Shown: positions 18,064 to 28,500 of the stretch, piece by piece
Numbering within the stretch: position 1 is the first letter of the stretch
Layout of the letters: each line of letters starts with the position of its first letter
Source of the DNA: Pedobacter montanisoli
GTDB taxonomy: Bacteria > Bacteroidota > Bacteroidia > Sphingobacteriales > Sphingobacteriaceae
NCBI RefSeq assembly: GCF_022809115.1
Contig: NZ_JALGBH010000002.1
Span: forward strand, 1,057,543-1,121,542
Direction: 5' to 3'
Length of the DNA stretch: 64,000 bases
Made by a program: the position numbers and the translations under genes
Notes under the pieces: model-generated
Database searches by the model: none
Seen by the model: only the letters and a program-made list of their open reading frames with translations
Told to the model about the DNA's origin: nothing

Positions 18064-18070
18064 CCCCGCA

Positions 18071-18277
18071 ATGATAAAATTTAAATTAGAAGGTGAATTT
18101 ATTCATTTAATCGCTTTGCTTAAAGCTGCCGCATTGGTTCAAAGTGGCGGAGAAGCTCAGGCCGTTGTAGAAGAAGGTCTGGTTAAATACAATGGTACAA
18201 TAGATTATCGGAAAAGGCTTAAAGTACGTCTTGGCGATAAGATTGAGTTTATGGGAAAAACAGTAATTATTGAATAA
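18071..18277 (+). CDS. Small S4-domain RNA-binding protein (YbcJ-like)
   Basis: 68 residues, essentially a single S4 RNA-binding domain: hydrophobic helix (FIHLIALLKAAALV), the central GGEAQAVVEEGLVKYNG turn and the basic strand RKRLKVRLGDKIEF. Proteins of this size (YbcJ/YaaA type) bind structured RNA, often in ribosome context; the exact role is unknown. It overlaps aroB as TAATG, so the two are probably translationally coupled. It is the first gene of a three-gene operon with aroB and a sterol-desaturase-like protein. Confidence 0.85.
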   Translation: MIKFKLEGEFIHLIALLKAAALVQSGGEAQAVVEEGLVKYNGTIDYRKRLKVRLGDKIEFMGKTVIIE

Positions 18278-19335
18278 TGGAACCTATAAAAAGCGCCGAC
18301 CATTTTATTTACTTTGAAAGTGGACTTAGTTCTCTTAAGCATTTGCTGGAACAAAAGAACTATAGCAAGGTCTTTGTTTTTGCAGATACGCATACTGCCG
18401 AATTCTGTATACCTGTTTTTAGGGAAATGACAGATGATCTGGATCATTTCGACATTATTGAAACTGATTCGGGTGAAGAGAATAAAAATATAGATTTCTG
18501 TATTGGCATCTGGAAAACTTTACTGGATTTTGAAGCCGACCGCAAAAGTTTAATGATTAATCTGGGTGGCGGTGTAATTACCGATATGGGCGGTTTTGTA
18601 GCTTCTACCTACAAAAGAGGCATAGACTTTATCAATATTCCTACAACACTTTTATCGCAGGTTGATGCATCTGTTGGTGGTAAAACCGGGATAGATATAG
18701 ACAGCGTAAAGAATATGGTGGGTACCTTTACGCTCCCACAGGCTGTATTTATTGAGAACAGGTTTCTGGCAACCCTACCACAACGCGAATTGCTTTCTGG
18801 TTTTGCAGAAATGATCAAACACGGATTAATTGCCGATTCTAAATATTACCATACTTTAAAAAACTGTGATTATCAGAAAATATCTGCTCAGCTTATTTAC
18901 CACTCTATACAAATAAAGAATGAGGTAGTAACGCAAGATCCCCTTGAAAAAGGGTTACGTAAGATTTTAAATTTTGGTCATACCATTGGTCATGCAGTTG
19001 AAAGTTATTCATTAGAGCACGATAAAGTTTCTTTAACGCATGGTGAAGCTATTGCCATAGGAATGGTATGTGAAGCTTATTTATCTGCTAAATATTGTTC
19101 ATTAACCGATGTAGATCTTGATGATATTTGTCAATATATCTTATCTGTTTATCCTAAATACCACATTACAGAAAAGAGTTTTAACACATTAATTAACCTA
19201 ACGCAAAGTGATAAGAAGAATGAAGATGGACAAATCATGTTCTCATTGCTCGAAAAAATTGGCCAGTGTACTTTCAATTGTAAAGTTCACAAAGACGATA
19301 TAATTAACAGCTTAATTTTTTACAATAATTTATAA
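18277..19335 (+). CDS. aroB: 3-dehydroquinate synthase
   Basis: 352-residue NAD- and metal-dependent enzyme converting DAHP to 3-dehydroquinate, the second step of the shikimate pathway. The NAD-binding motif LGGGVITDMGGFVAS is at about 90-105. PTTLLSQVDASVGGKTGID follows, and the metal ligands lie in GFAEMIKHG (Glu), FGHTIGHAVE (His) and LTHGEAIAIGM (His). Length and motif order are typical. Coupled to the upstream S4 gene by a one-base overlap and one base from the next start codon, so all three probably share a transcript. Confidence 0.95.
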   Translation: MEPIKSADHFIYFESGLSSLKHLLEQKNYSKVFVFADTHTAEFCIPVFREMTDDLDHFDIIETDSGEENKNIDFCIGIWKTLLDFEADRKSLMINLGGGVITDMGGFVASTYKRGIDFINIPTTLLSQVDASVGGKTGIDIDSVKNMVGTFTLPQAVFIENRFLATLPQRELLSGFAEMIKHGLIADSKYYHTLKNCDYQKISAQLIYHSIQIKNEVVTQDPLEKGLRKILNFGHTIGHAVESYSLEHDKVSLTHGEAIAIGMVCEAYLSAKYCSLTDVDLDDICQYILSVYPKYHITEKSFNTLINLTQSDKKNEDGQIMFSLLEKIGQCTFNCKVHKDDIINSLIFYNNL

Positions 19336-19336
19336 A

Positions 19337-20263
19337 ATGAAATTTACCGGAAGCGACGTTTCTGTTGGTGCTTTGTTTGGTTTTGTAATTGTGCTAACAT
19401 TAGTAGAAATGTACTTTAGTTACACGCACGACAGAAAGCTTTATACCAAAAGAGATACCTGGACCAATATCTATTTAATGATTTGTGCAGTAGTGATTAA
19501 CCTGGGCATGAAGTTCGCCACGTTCTTTTTATTAGACTATTGTTACCAGTTCAGACTTTTTGAAATCAACAATATATGGTTGTACTGGATAGTTCTGGTT
19601 CTGGCGCAAGATTTCTTATATTGGTTTTTACATACGGTTGGCCATTATGTGCGCTTTTTCTGGGCTATGCACGTTACCCATCACTCATCAGAGCATTTCA
19701 ATTTAACCACAGGTTTCCGCTCAACGGTGTTTGAACCTTTATACCGCGTGTTCTTTTACCTGCCTTTAGCCTTTATGGGTTTTACAGCTCTGGATATTTT
19801 ATTTGCTTATCTGGTTACTCAGATTTATGGAAATTTAGTTCATACCAGAACGGTGGGTAAGCTACATCCCTGGTTTGAATATATCTTCGTAACCCCATCT
19901 CACCATCGTGTGCACCATGCATGTAATGTACGCTATTTGGATAAAAATATGGGAATGGTACTTATTTTATGGGACAGAATATTTGGTACTTTTCAGGAAG
20001 AAATGCCTGAAGATGAAATAAAGTACGGACTAACTACCCAACCTACCGATGTAGGCCCTGTTAACATTATTTTTCATGAGTTCATTGCTTTAAAAGATGA
20101 CATTAAAAAAGCACCTAAGTTTACTGATAAAGTTAAGTATATGATCAATCCTCCGGGATGGAGCCACGATGGCAGCACAAAAATTGCAAAGATCATGCAG
20201 CGTGAGTTAAAAGAGCATGAAGCGAAAACCAATACTATTGGTAGCAGCCTTAAAGTAGGTTAA
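19337..20263 (+). CDS. Sterol desaturase/fatty-acid hydroxylase superfamily membrane protein
   Basis: 308 residues with four to five hydrophobic segments (for example GALFGFVIVLTLVEMYF and WLYWIVLVLAQDFLYWF). It carries the His boxes of the membrane di-iron hydroxylase superfamily: HTVGH, HVTHHSSEH and SHHRVHH, which bind the two irons. Such enzymes hydroxylate or desaturate lipids in the inner membrane; the substrate here is not known. It begins one base after the aroB stop and ends before a strong bidirectional hairpin, closing the operon. Confidence 0.88.
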   Translation: MKFTGSDVSVGALFGFVIVLTLVEMYFSYTHDRKLYTKRDTWTNIYLMICAVVINLGMKFATFFLLDYCYQFRLFEINNIWLYWIVLVLAQDFLYWFLHTVGHYVRFFWAMHVTHHSSEHFNLTTGFRSTVFEPLYRVFFYLPLAFMGFTALDILFAYLVTQIYGNLVHTRTVGKLHPWFEYIFVTPSHHRVHHACNVRYLDKNMGMVLILWDRIFGTFQEEMPEDEIKYGLTTQPTDVGPVNIIFHEFIALKDDIKKAPKFTDKVKYMINPPGWSHDGSTKIAKIMQRELKEHEAKTNTIGSSLKVG

Positions 20264-20290
20264 GTTTTACTCAACATAGATATTCCATAA

Positions 20291-20320
20291 AAAAACCTGA
20301 CGGATATTCGTCAGGTTTTT
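20291..20320. terminator. Bidirectional rho-independent terminator
   Basis: A perfect 12-bp stem AAAAACCTGACG (20291-20302)/CGTCAGGTTTTT (20309-20320) with a 6-nt loop GATATT, ending in T runs on both strands. It lies between the desaturase-like gene (+) and the GLPGLI gene (-), which converge here. Confidence 0.92.
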
Positions 20321-20348
20321 TTGTTATATATATATTAAAAAAAGAAAA

Positions 20349-21251
20349 TTAATTGATAATCATTCTATTTGGTGCACCTTGTCCTCCTCTGCTGTTATTG
20401 TTTCTCATGCGTTTCATCATGGCTTCCATTTTCTGCTGATATTGTTCAGGGGTAATTACAACAGCTTTTTTAGGTAAGTTCACATCTTTATTACTCACAC
20501 CTCTAAATTCAATACTTTTAGCAGCAGTACCACCGCCTTTATTTTCAATGGCTAATACTACACCTTCTGTCCACATATTTGGGTTTGGAGAAAAATTAAA
20601 GCCCAGATCATTAGTGTACCAAAGTACAGTTTCATCAATTACATCTTTTTCCATATCCAAGATTTTTGCTTTTCTGGTGCTCTTAATGGTAACTTTATTA
20701 CAGTTAAAGTTTAAGATTTTTTTAGTTTCATCAGATTTAATAATCTCTACAGTTGGGGGTCCCGGTAAAAACTGAACAACTCCACTATTCGCATTTTCAT
20801 TTCCCTGACGGTTACCACCTCCGCCAAAACCTCCTACAGGGCTTACATCAACAGTTAATTTAGCAGGTATAGCAAAAGTTGTATCGTTTAAATCAACTGT
20901 TCCAAATACTTTCTGATCTACAAAAGAGTAATAATAATCTCTGTTACCACCCCCGCCACCAAAACGCATCATCATCCTGCCCATGTTCATTCTGCCACCA
21001 CCGTTGCTGTCTTCATTTTCCTCTACAGGCATATAGCTTGCATTTGTAGCATTAAACAACAGTTCATAATTTGCTTTAACAGATTTAGGCATACGAGCTT
21101 TCATCTCATCACTAAGAGGAAAACCACTGGCTGCTGCCATTGCTGCAGGATCTATCTGGGTTTCGTACTGGATAGCTCCCGATTTTTTCTGTGCATGCAC
21201 ATTAAATGTAATTGCAACAACACCTAATAAGGCAATAAATAATTTTTTCAT
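20349..21251 (-). CDS. GLPGLI-family secreted protein
   Basis: 300 residues. The start at 21251 (MKKLFIALLGVVAITFNVHAQ) is chosen because it gives a proper signal peptide; an in-frame Met 30 nt upstream does not. Conserved features of the Bacteroidota GLPGLI family are seen: SGAIQYETQID after the signal, a Cys in ILNFNCNKVTIKST, and VLWYTNDLGFNFSPNP where family members carry the modification/plug-like segment. A Gly/Asn/Met-rich stretch (GGGRMNMGRMMMRFGGGGG) at about residues 92-112 is unusual, and the C-terminus is rich in Met and Asn. Function unknown; probably envelope-located. A TAAATTTG box lies 27 nt upstream of the ATG. Confidence 0.7.
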   Translation of the reverse strand: MKKLFIALLGVVAITFNVHAQKKSGAIQYETQIDPAAMAAASGFPLSDEMKARMPKSVKANYELLFNATNASYMPVEENEDSNGGGRMNMGRMMMRFGGGGGNRDYYYSFVDQKVFGTVDLNDTTFAIPAKLTVDVSPVGGFGGGGNRQGNENANSGVVQFLPGPPTVEIIKSDETKKILNFNCNKVTIKSTRKAKILDMEKDVIDETVLWYTNDLGFNFSPNPNMWTEGVVLAIENKGGGTAAKSIEFRGVSNKDVNLPKKAVVITPEQYQQKMEAMMKRMRNNNSRGGQGAPNRMIIN

Positions 21252-21278
21252 TTTAAAATAAGATATATTTCTAAGATT

Positions 21279-21286
21279 CAAATTTA
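21279..21286 (-). promoter_or_regulatory. TAnnTTTG -7 box for the GLPGLI gene
   Basis: TAAATTTG on the minus strand, 27 nt upstream of the ATG at 21251. It also argues against the in-frame Met at 21281, which lies within the box. Confidence 0.45.
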
Positions 21287-21357
21287 AGTTACATTATAGA
21301 CCCGATTTGTTAAAAAAGGTTAAATGCATTTCTTTATGTATCTTTTATTTTACGCTA

Positions 21358-22095
21358 TCAATAAGGTGTACTTTCTAGCCAGCCATTTGCCAGCACATCG
21401 GCCAGGTGCATGGTTTTTAAAGGAAGGTTTTTCTTTTTGATGTAACCATCAATATGCATAAGGCATGATAAGTCTGTAGAAATCATATAATCTGCCCCCA
21501 TTTCTAGTGCATTATTCACTTTTTGTTCGGCCATAGCCGATGAAATAGAATCAAACTTAACCGCAAAAGTACCTCCAAAACCACAGCACATATCGGTATC
21601 TTTCATTTCAGACATTTCCAGGCCATGTACTTTTTCTAAAAGCCTGCGAGGTTCTTCTTTTATCTTGCATTCTCTTAAAGCACTGCACGAATCATGGTAA
21701 ACCGCTTTACCTTCTAATTCTGCACCAAAATAATCTTTCTTTACAACGTTGATCAAGAAATCTGAAAGCTCATAAATATGCGACTGAATATTACGGCATT
21801 TGTTGTGCACCATAGAATTGGTAAACAAATCGTTAAATCCGTTTTTAACCATACCCACACATGAAGCAGATGGCGAAACAATATATTTCTGCTCAGAAAA
21901 ATCTGTTAAAAACTTACTTCCGATCTCTTTTGCTTGTTCCCAGTACCCGGCATTGTATGAAGGTTGTCCGCAACAGGTCTGTTTAGAATTATAACTAACC
22001 TCGCAACCTGCTTTCTCCAAAATCTTTATGGTATTGAATGCGGTTTGTGGGTAAATCTGATCTACAAAACAAGGTATAAATAATTCTACTTTCAT
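21358..22095 (-). CDS. (Fe-S)-binding protein, LutA/YkgE type
   Basis: 245 residues with two CCG domains, the cysteine-rich domain of LutA, GlpC and heterodisulfide reductase subunits: TCCGQPSYNAGYW near residue 40 and DMCCGFGGTFAVKF near 168, with DSCSALRECKI between. LutA works with LutB and LutC to oxidise L-lactate to pyruvate. LutB and LutC are not adjacent here, so the substrate is uncertain. It starts 20 bp after the MFS transporter gene on the same strand, which suggests co-transcription and possibly uptake of the substrate by that transporter (inference). Confidence 0.85.
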   Translation of the reverse strand: MKVELFIPCFVDQIYPQTAFNTIKILEKAGCEVSYNSKQTCCGQPSYNAGYWEQAKEIGSKFLTDFSEQKYIVSPSASCVGMVKNGFNDLFTNSMVHNKCRNIQSHIYELSDFLINVVKKDYFGAELEGKAVYHDSCSALRECKIKEEPRRLLEKVHGLEMSEMKDTDMCCGFGGTFAVKFDSISSAMAEQKVNNALEMGADYMISTDLSCLMHIDGYIKKKNLPLKTMHLADVLANGWLESTPY

Positions 22096-22115
22096 GCGCT
22101 CTCTAACTAATACAA

Positions 22116-23441
22116 TTAAGCGTTTTTAGGTTCTACTTTCTTTACAAACACCAAAAATACTAATCCTAAAACAAAAAATAAGGCTAATGCAATTACAGAG
22201 TTACGCATACTTTGCGTAAGCTCTTCTATATAACCAAAACTGAACAGGCCAAAAACCAGTGCAACCTTCTCTGTTACATCATAAAAGCTAAAGAATGAAG
22301 TATGATCAGGGCTGTCTTGCGGTAAAAACTTAGAATAAGTAGAACGGGATAAAGACTGGATGCCGCCCATGATCATCCCTATTACACCTGCAAGTGCATA
22401 AAATTGCAATTCGGTATGCAAATAATATGCGGCAATGCAACAACCTATCCATATAGCCACTACGCCTATTAAAACATTAATATTGCCAAACTTCTTTGTA
22501 GATAAGTATGACATTAACATCGCTCCCGGTATAGCAACAATCTGCAATATTAAAATAGTCGCAATCAGTTTTTCTGTAGGTAACTGCAATTCTTTTTCAC
22601 CAAAAATAGTCGCCACGAGCATTACGGTCTGTACTCCCATAGAATAGAAAAAGAAAGCAAATAAGAAGCGTTTCAGGTATTTCATTTGCTTAAGCTGACG
22701 CCATACTTTGTTCAGTTCTTTAAAACCGCTCGTCATGATGTTTTTCTTTTCTTCCTGGTAGTTAGGGCTTCCTTTAGGTAAGTTTTTAAAAGGAATTTGC
22801 GCAAACAATATCCACCATATACCCACCATTAAAAAAGATAGCCTAGCAGGAATAGATGGATTTTCTATACCAAACCAATCGGGTTTAAATACAAATACAA
22901 AGCAAACAATTTGCAAAATAATACTACCAACATAACCGTAAGTAAAACCTTTGGCACTTACGCTATCTTGTTTATCAACAGTGGCGATTTCGGGCAAGTA
23001 TGAATTGTAAAAAACCAAGCTGCCCCAAAAACCTATTGCTGCAAGTACAAACATAATTACACTAAAATTTAATGTATTAATGCCTTTGGCCTCATCTATT
23101 TCAAAAAAGAACAACCCACAACATGCCAAAGCACCCAGATAGGTAAACATTTTCATGAATATCTTCTTGTTTCCTCGTGTATCTGCAACTGATGAGAGAA
23201 TAGGCGAAATAATGGCTATCACCAAAAAAGCAAAAGCCATGGCGTAACTGTAAAGCGCAGAATTAACAAATTTCTTACCAAAGAAAGTAACATAATCTAT
23301 GGTAGCCGGATCCTTATCTGAGGTTATTGCGGTATAATAAGCCGGGAAAATAGTTGAGGTAATCACTAAATTATAGGCTGAGTTGGCCCAATCAAAGAAT
23401 GCCCATGAACGGACAACTTTCTTATCATTTCTTTGCTGCAT
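22116..23441 (-). CDS. UMF1/BtlA-type MFS transporter
   Basis: 441 residues with about 12 hydrophobic segments. The N-terminal SWAFFDWANSAYNLVI is the signature of the UMF1 (Atg22-like) branch of the major facilitator superfamily. The loop between helices 2 and 3 (SSVADTRGNKKIF) and the matching second-half region (SYLSTKKFGN, GGIQSLSRSTYSKFLP) also fit. Substrates of bacterial members are mostly unknown; some are linked to peptides or amino acids. It lies 104 bp downstream of recQ and 20 bp upstream of the lutA-like gene. Confidence 0.87.
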   Translation of the reverse strand: MQQRNDKKVVRSWAFFDWANSAYNLVITSTIFPAYYTAITSDKDPATIDYVTFFGKKFVNSALYSYAMAFAFLVIAIISPILSSVADTRGNKKIFMKMFTYLGALACCGLFFFEIDEAKGINTLNFSVIMFVLAAIGFWGSLVFYNSYLPEIATVDKQDSVSAKGFTYGYVGSIILQIVCFVFVFKPDWFGIENPSIPARLSFLMVGIWWILFAQIPFKNLPKGSPNYQEEKKNIMTSGFKELNKVWRQLKQMKYLKRFLFAFFFYSMGVQTVMLVATIFGEKELQLPTEKLIATILILQIVAIPGAMLMSYLSTKKFGNINVLIGVVAIWIGCCIAAYYLHTELQFYALAGVIGMIMGGIQSLSRSTYSKFLPQDSPDHTSFFSFYDVTEKVALVFGLFSFGYIEELTQSMRNSVIALALFFVLGLVFLVFVKKVEPKNA

Positions 23442-23545
23442 TATCTAATATGCGTAAATTGTTTGTAGGTTTATTTTTCTCAAAAATCGTAAAATTTTCA
23501 ATTTATGGAAGCTATGATTTTTAATTCAGAACTTCCTCTATTTAA

Positions 23546-25438
23546 TCACAAATAATATTTTTTGCCATCGCTCTTGATTTTACCGGCATCCATCAGTTCT
23601 CTAATGCGTTCAAGCCTGCTGTGTTCATTACCTGCTATAAGTTCCTGCATCAGATCTGGTAAAGTATAACTGCCTTTCTGTAGCAATTGTATAATTTCAA
23701 AATCAATCTCATCATTGATTTCATTTATATCCTTGTTTTTTCGCTCGGCAATACAAACATCACAAACACCGCACTTTGTGGTAACCTGTTCGCCAAAGTA
23801 ATGTTGTAACTGAAGACTTCTACAATACTCTTTTTGGGTATAGGCTATAACTGCGCTGATCTGTTCTTCTAACACATGATGTCTCAATTTAATGTGTTTT
23901 ATATCAATATCGAGGTGCATATGATCAACTCTAGGCACCAAAAATTGCAATTGGGGTTGATCTGTTTGCGGCAGGTAAGATACAATTTCATGTTCTTGCA
24001 ATTTATGTAAATAGGCTACAACTTGGTTGTATGAAAATTTAAGGCGGTTGGCCAGATCGTTCTCATTAATCTTAACATATTGATCAAAAGCTCCGCCATA
24101 AGAACGTTGGATAGTTTTAATGAACAAGTCATAACCAGGATTTTCTATCTGAAAGCGGTAAACATCTTCGTGGCTTACAGCAAACATTAAACGTGAGGGT
24201 ACATATGCAGCATCAGATACGCTGATATAACCATCTCGCTCTAAAAATTTTAAGGCAATCATAGTTTTCGCAACGGCAATTCCTGATCTTTTACAAAAAG
24301 AAGCCAGATCAAAATTCAAGGTTAATCCCTCTCCTGCTCCATAAGCAATCTGAAAAAAGCTGCCCAAAAAATGATATACTCTTTTGATTTCATCTATTGT
24401 AGGAAAACTATCTGCATATCGGGCTTTGAGCATTGTTCGGTCTGCCTCATTGGTTAATAATACCGCATAAGCCTTCTTTTCATCTCTTCCGGCACGTCCC
24501 GCTTCCTGGTAATAAGCCTCTAAACTTTCGGGTAGATCAAGGTGGATCACAAAACGCACATCAGCCTTATCTATGCCCATGCCAAAAGCATTGGTAGCTA
24601 CCATTACCCGCATTTTATTGCTTTTCCAATCTTCCTGTTTTTTAAATCGGGTGTCTTTATCTAAACCGGCATGGTAATAATCAGCAGTGATACGGTTACG
24701 ACTTAAAAAACTTGCTACTTCAGCAGTTTCCCTTCTATTCCTTACATAAACCAGCCCGGTACCTGGTACATTTTTAATTACATCAAGCAGTTTCTTGTAC
24801 TTATCTTCCAGATTAAAAACCACATAGCCCAAATTTTTACGGGCAAAACTTTTTACAAAAACTTTAGCTTCTTTAAACTCCAGCCTTTCAATAATATCTT
24901 CTCTTACCCGTGGTGTTGCTGTGGCGGTTAAAGCCAGTACTGTAACCTCAGGATGAATAGCTCGCAGCTCTGCAATACGTAAATAAGGTGGCCTGAAATC
25001 ATATCCCCATTGCGAAATACAGTGCGCCTCGTCAATAGCAATGAGGTTTACGTTCATGTAAGAAATCCGTTTTCTTACAAGCTCAGACAACAGCCGCTCA
25101 GGCGATAAATAAAGAAATTTGATATTACCATATATGCAATTGTCTAGCAGAATGTCTATCTCACGTTTGCCCATTCCGCCATAAATAGCTACTGCATTTA
25201 TGCCTTTTTGCTTTAAATTCTCTACCTGATCTTTCATTAAAGCAACCAGAGGTGAGATGACGATGCAAATACCTTCTTTTAATAAAGCAGGCACCTGAAA
25301 ACAAACAGATTTTCCTCCGCCTGTGGGCAAAAGTGCAAGTGTATCGTTACCATTTAAAACAGACGATATGATTTCCTGTTGCAAAGGCCTGAAACTATCG
25401 TGCCCCCAGTATTTCTTTAAAATTTCTATAGCGGTCAT
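23546..25438 (-). CDS. recQ: ATP-dependent DNA helicase RecQ
   Basis: 630 residues. Superfamily 2 helicase core: FRPLQQEII (motif 0), LLPTGGGKSVCFQ (Walker A), IDEAHCISQWGYDFRP (DEAH), ALTATATPRVREDI, VMVATNAFGMGIDKADVRFV and EAGRAGRDEKKAY. The RQC zinc site is present (CGVCDVC near residue 570). A short winged-helix-like C-terminus follows; a clear HRDC domain is not seen, so this resembles the shorter Bacteroidota RecQ form. It unwinds duplex and branched DNA in recombination repair. Divergent from the large amidohydrolase gene. Confidence 0.93.
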   Translation of the reverse strand: MTAIEILKKYWGHDSFRPLQQEIISSVLNGNDTLALLPTGGGKSVCFQVPALLKEGICIVISPLVALMKDQVENLKQKGINAVAIYGGMGKREIDILLDNCIYGNIKFLYLSPERLLSELVRKRISYMNVNLIAIDEAHCISQWGYDFRPPYLRIAELRAIHPEVTVLALTATATPRVREDIIERLEFKEAKVFVKSFARKNLGYVVFNLEDKYKKLLDVIKNVPGTGLVYVRNRRETAEVASFLSRNRITADYYHAGLDKDTRFKKQEDWKSNKMRVMVATNAFGMGIDKADVRFVIHLDLPESLEAYYQEAGRAGRDEKKAYAVLLTNEADRTMLKARYADSFPTIDEIKRVYHFLGSFFQIAYGAGEGLTLNFDLASFCKRSGIAVAKTMIALKFLERDGYISVSDAAYVPSRLMFAVSHEDVYRFQIENPGYDLFIKTIQRSYGGAFDQYVKINENDLANRLKFSYNQVVAYLHKLQEHEIVSYLPQTDQPQLQFLVPRVDHMHLDIDIKHIKLRHHVLEEQISAVIAYTQKEYCRSLQLQHYFGEQVTTKCGVCDVCIAERKNKDINEINDEIDFEIIQLLQKGSYTLPDLMQELIAGNEHSRLERIRELMDAGKIKSDGKKYYL

Positions 25439-25451
25439 AAAATGGCAAAGT

Positions 25452-25459
25452 CAAAACTA
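25452..25459 (-). promoter_or_regulatory. TAnnTTTG -7 box for recQ
   Basis: TAGTTTTG on the minus strand ends 13 nt before the recQ ATG, predicting a very short leader. Confidence 0.4.
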
Positions 25460-25513
25460 TAAAAACGAACCGATATTATTAAATTGCGGGATATTTTCTA
25501 TTTTGCTTGTATC

Positions 25514-28500
25514 ATGAATAAAAAGATTTTGATCTCTGCCTGCCTTATAGGCTTTTCTACTGCTTTTGCTCAAGAAAAAAAAGAGAGCTTAAAGTGGGAC
25601 GTCGAAAAATATAAAGGCCCAACCAAAACTTTCTCCATTACCACAAATGAAGGTACATGGATGAACTTAGATGTAAGTCCAGATGGTAAAGAAATTGTTT
25701 TTGATCTACTGGGCGATATTTATGTAATGCCGATTACCGGCGGCAAAGCCAAATTACTGAGTGGCGGTATTGCTTATGAAGTTCAGCCCCGTTTTAGCCC
25801 TAACGGAAAATATATTTCGTACACTAGCGATAAAGGTGGTGGCGATAACATCTGGATCATGGACAGACAGGGCGATAACAAAAGACAGGTAACCAAAGAA
25901 AGTTTCCGTTTGTTGAATAATGCCACCTGGATGCCTAACAGTGAATATATCATTGCCCGCAAACATTTTACCGCATCACGTTCATTAGGATCTGGGGAAA
26001 TGTGGATGTACAACATCAACGGTGGCGACGGTGTGCAGTTGACCAAGCGTAAAAATGAACAGCAAGATGCCGGAGAGCCCAATGTTTCTCCAGACGGCAG
26101 ATTTTTATATTTCAGTGAAGATGTATCTCCCGGACCAATTTTCCAATACAGTAAAGACCCTAATGGCTTAATTTATGCCATCAGGCAATTAGACCTAAAT
26201 ACAGGTAAATTAACCAATTTTATAGCCGAACAAGGCGGTTCTGCAAGACCTCAGGCCTCTCCAGATGGCAAGTACATTGCTTATGTTAAACGCGTACGTT
26301 TAAAAAGCGTACTTTATATCCAAAATTTAAAAACTGGCGAAGAATGGCCTTTATATGATGACCTATCCAAAGATCAACAGGAAACCTGGGCTATTTTTGG
26401 CGTATATCCTAATTTTGCCTGGACTCCCGATTCTAAAAAAATTATTTTTTATGCTAAAGGTAAGATCAAACAGATTGAGTTGAGCAATTTAACAGTAACC
26501 GAAATTCCTTTCGAAGTAACCAGCAATCAAACCGTACAAGATGCCTTACATTTTGAGCAGAACGTTTTTACGCCTGATTTTACCGTAAAAATGATCAGAC
26601 AGCTAACCACTTCTCCTGATGGAAAAATGGTTGTTTTTAATGCCGCAGGTTATCTATATAAAAAAGAATTGCCTAACGGAACGCCTGAAAGATTAACCAA
26701 CGGATTGGATTTTGAGTTTGAACCTGAGTTTAGTCCCGATGGAAAATATGTGATTTATACCACCTGGAGCGATGAGTTTAAGGGTGCCATTAAACGTACC
26801 GATCTGAAAACAGGCAAAACCATTACGCTTACAGATGAAAAAGGTTATTACTACTCTCCTGTTTATTCTAACAAAGGCGATAAGATCGTATTTAGAAAAG
26901 GCGTAGGTAATGAAGTTTTAGGCCTTACTTATGGTAAGAATACAGGTATATTTATGATGCCTGCTAATGGCGGCAGTAAGACGCTGATCAGCGAAAACGG
27001 TATCAAACCGATGTTTAACCACGATGATAGCCGTATTTATTTCCAGGGATATGAAAGTGGTAAAAAAGCTTTTAAAAGTATGGATCTGAACGGAGGCAAT
27101 GAAAGAACACATTATACTTCTCAATACGCCACGCAGTTTTTGCCAAGTCCTGATGGAAAATGGATGGCATTTACAGAATTGTTCAATGCTTATGTTACAC
27201 CTCTCATTACAGCCGGAACTGCACAGGATCTTTCGGCCGGAAACAGATCCATTCCTTTAACCAGGGTTACCAAAGATGCCGGAACCTACTTGCATTGGTC
27301 TGCCGATAGCAAAAAGCTATTGTGGACATTAGGCGAACAATATTTCAGTCGTGAAATTAAAAACACTTTCAGTTTTGTGGAAGGCGCACCTAAATCACTG
27401 CCCGAACCTGATAGCACAGGAATTTCAATTGGTTTAAAATTAAAAAGTGATCTGCCATCTGGCCTTGTTGCCTTAAAAGGTGCCCGTATCATTACTATGA
27501 AAGGTGATCAGGTAATTGAAGAAGGAACCATTTTAATAGAAAACAATAAAATTAAAGCTGTAGGTAAAGCCGAAGAAATTACGATACCTGCCGAAGCCAA
27601 AGTGGTAGATGTTACCAGTAAAACCATTATGCCGGGTATGGTAGATGTACATGCTCATTTACGTACCAGTCCAGATGGCATTAGTCCGCAACAAGATTGG
27701 TCTTATATGGCTAATTTGAGTTTCGGGGTTACCACATCTCATGATCCATCAAGCAATACCGAAATGGTATTTAGCCAAAGCGAGATGCTAAAAGCCGGAC
27801 GTATGGTAGGTCCAAGATTGTATTCTACCGGATCTATTTTATATGGGGCAGATGGCGATTTTAAAGTGGTAATCAACAGTTTGGATGATGCCCTATCGCA
27901 TTTAAGAAGATTAAAAGCAGTAGGTGCTTTTTCTGTAAAATCGTACAATCAGCCTCGTCGCGAGCAACGCCAACAGATTATAGAAGCTGCAAGGCAGTTA
28001 AAAATGGAAGTGGTACCCGAAGGTGGCTCTACATTTTTCCATAACATGAGCATGATTGCCGATGGACATACAGGCATAGAACACAGCATTCCTATTGCAC
28101 CTGTATATAAAGATGTAACCGCCTTCTGGAATCATACCAATGTAGCCTATACCCCTACTTTAATTGTAGCTTATGGCGGTCAATGGGGTGAAAATTATTG
28201 GTACGACAGAACTAATGTATGGGAAAACGAACGTTTATTGAACTTTACACCACGTTCTATCATAGATTCGAGATCCCGCAGAAGAACAACTTCTGAATAT
28301 GGCGACTATGGTCATATAGAGGTAGCCAAAACCGTTAAGCAGATTGCCGATGGTGGCACAAAAATTAATCTGGGCGCACACGGACAAATCCAAGGTTTGG
28401 GGGCACACTGGGAATTGTGGATGATGGTGCAAGGTGGAATGGAACCTTTGCAAGCCATAAGGGCTGCTACATTAAATGGAGCCAGTTATTTAGGCATGAG

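Larger units (their letters stand above)
17472..18070. other. 600-bp gap with no intact gene
   Basis: No complete gene was recognised. On the minus strand one frame (17906 down to 17676) reads like coding sequence, with a single internal TAA at 17799-17801, and contains peptides such as VEKLKTVSYIRFIELEE and EITLLKNESSLAGQS; it has no good start and may be a gene remnant. The part nearest the S4 gene carries four TTAACAAA repeats and its promoter box. Confidence 0.35.

Noticed and set aside
17472..18070. tRNA or other known RNA gene in the long gap
   Set aside because: No cloverleaf arms, T-loop (GTTCRA) or CCA-type ending could be assembled; other gaps were likewise negative.
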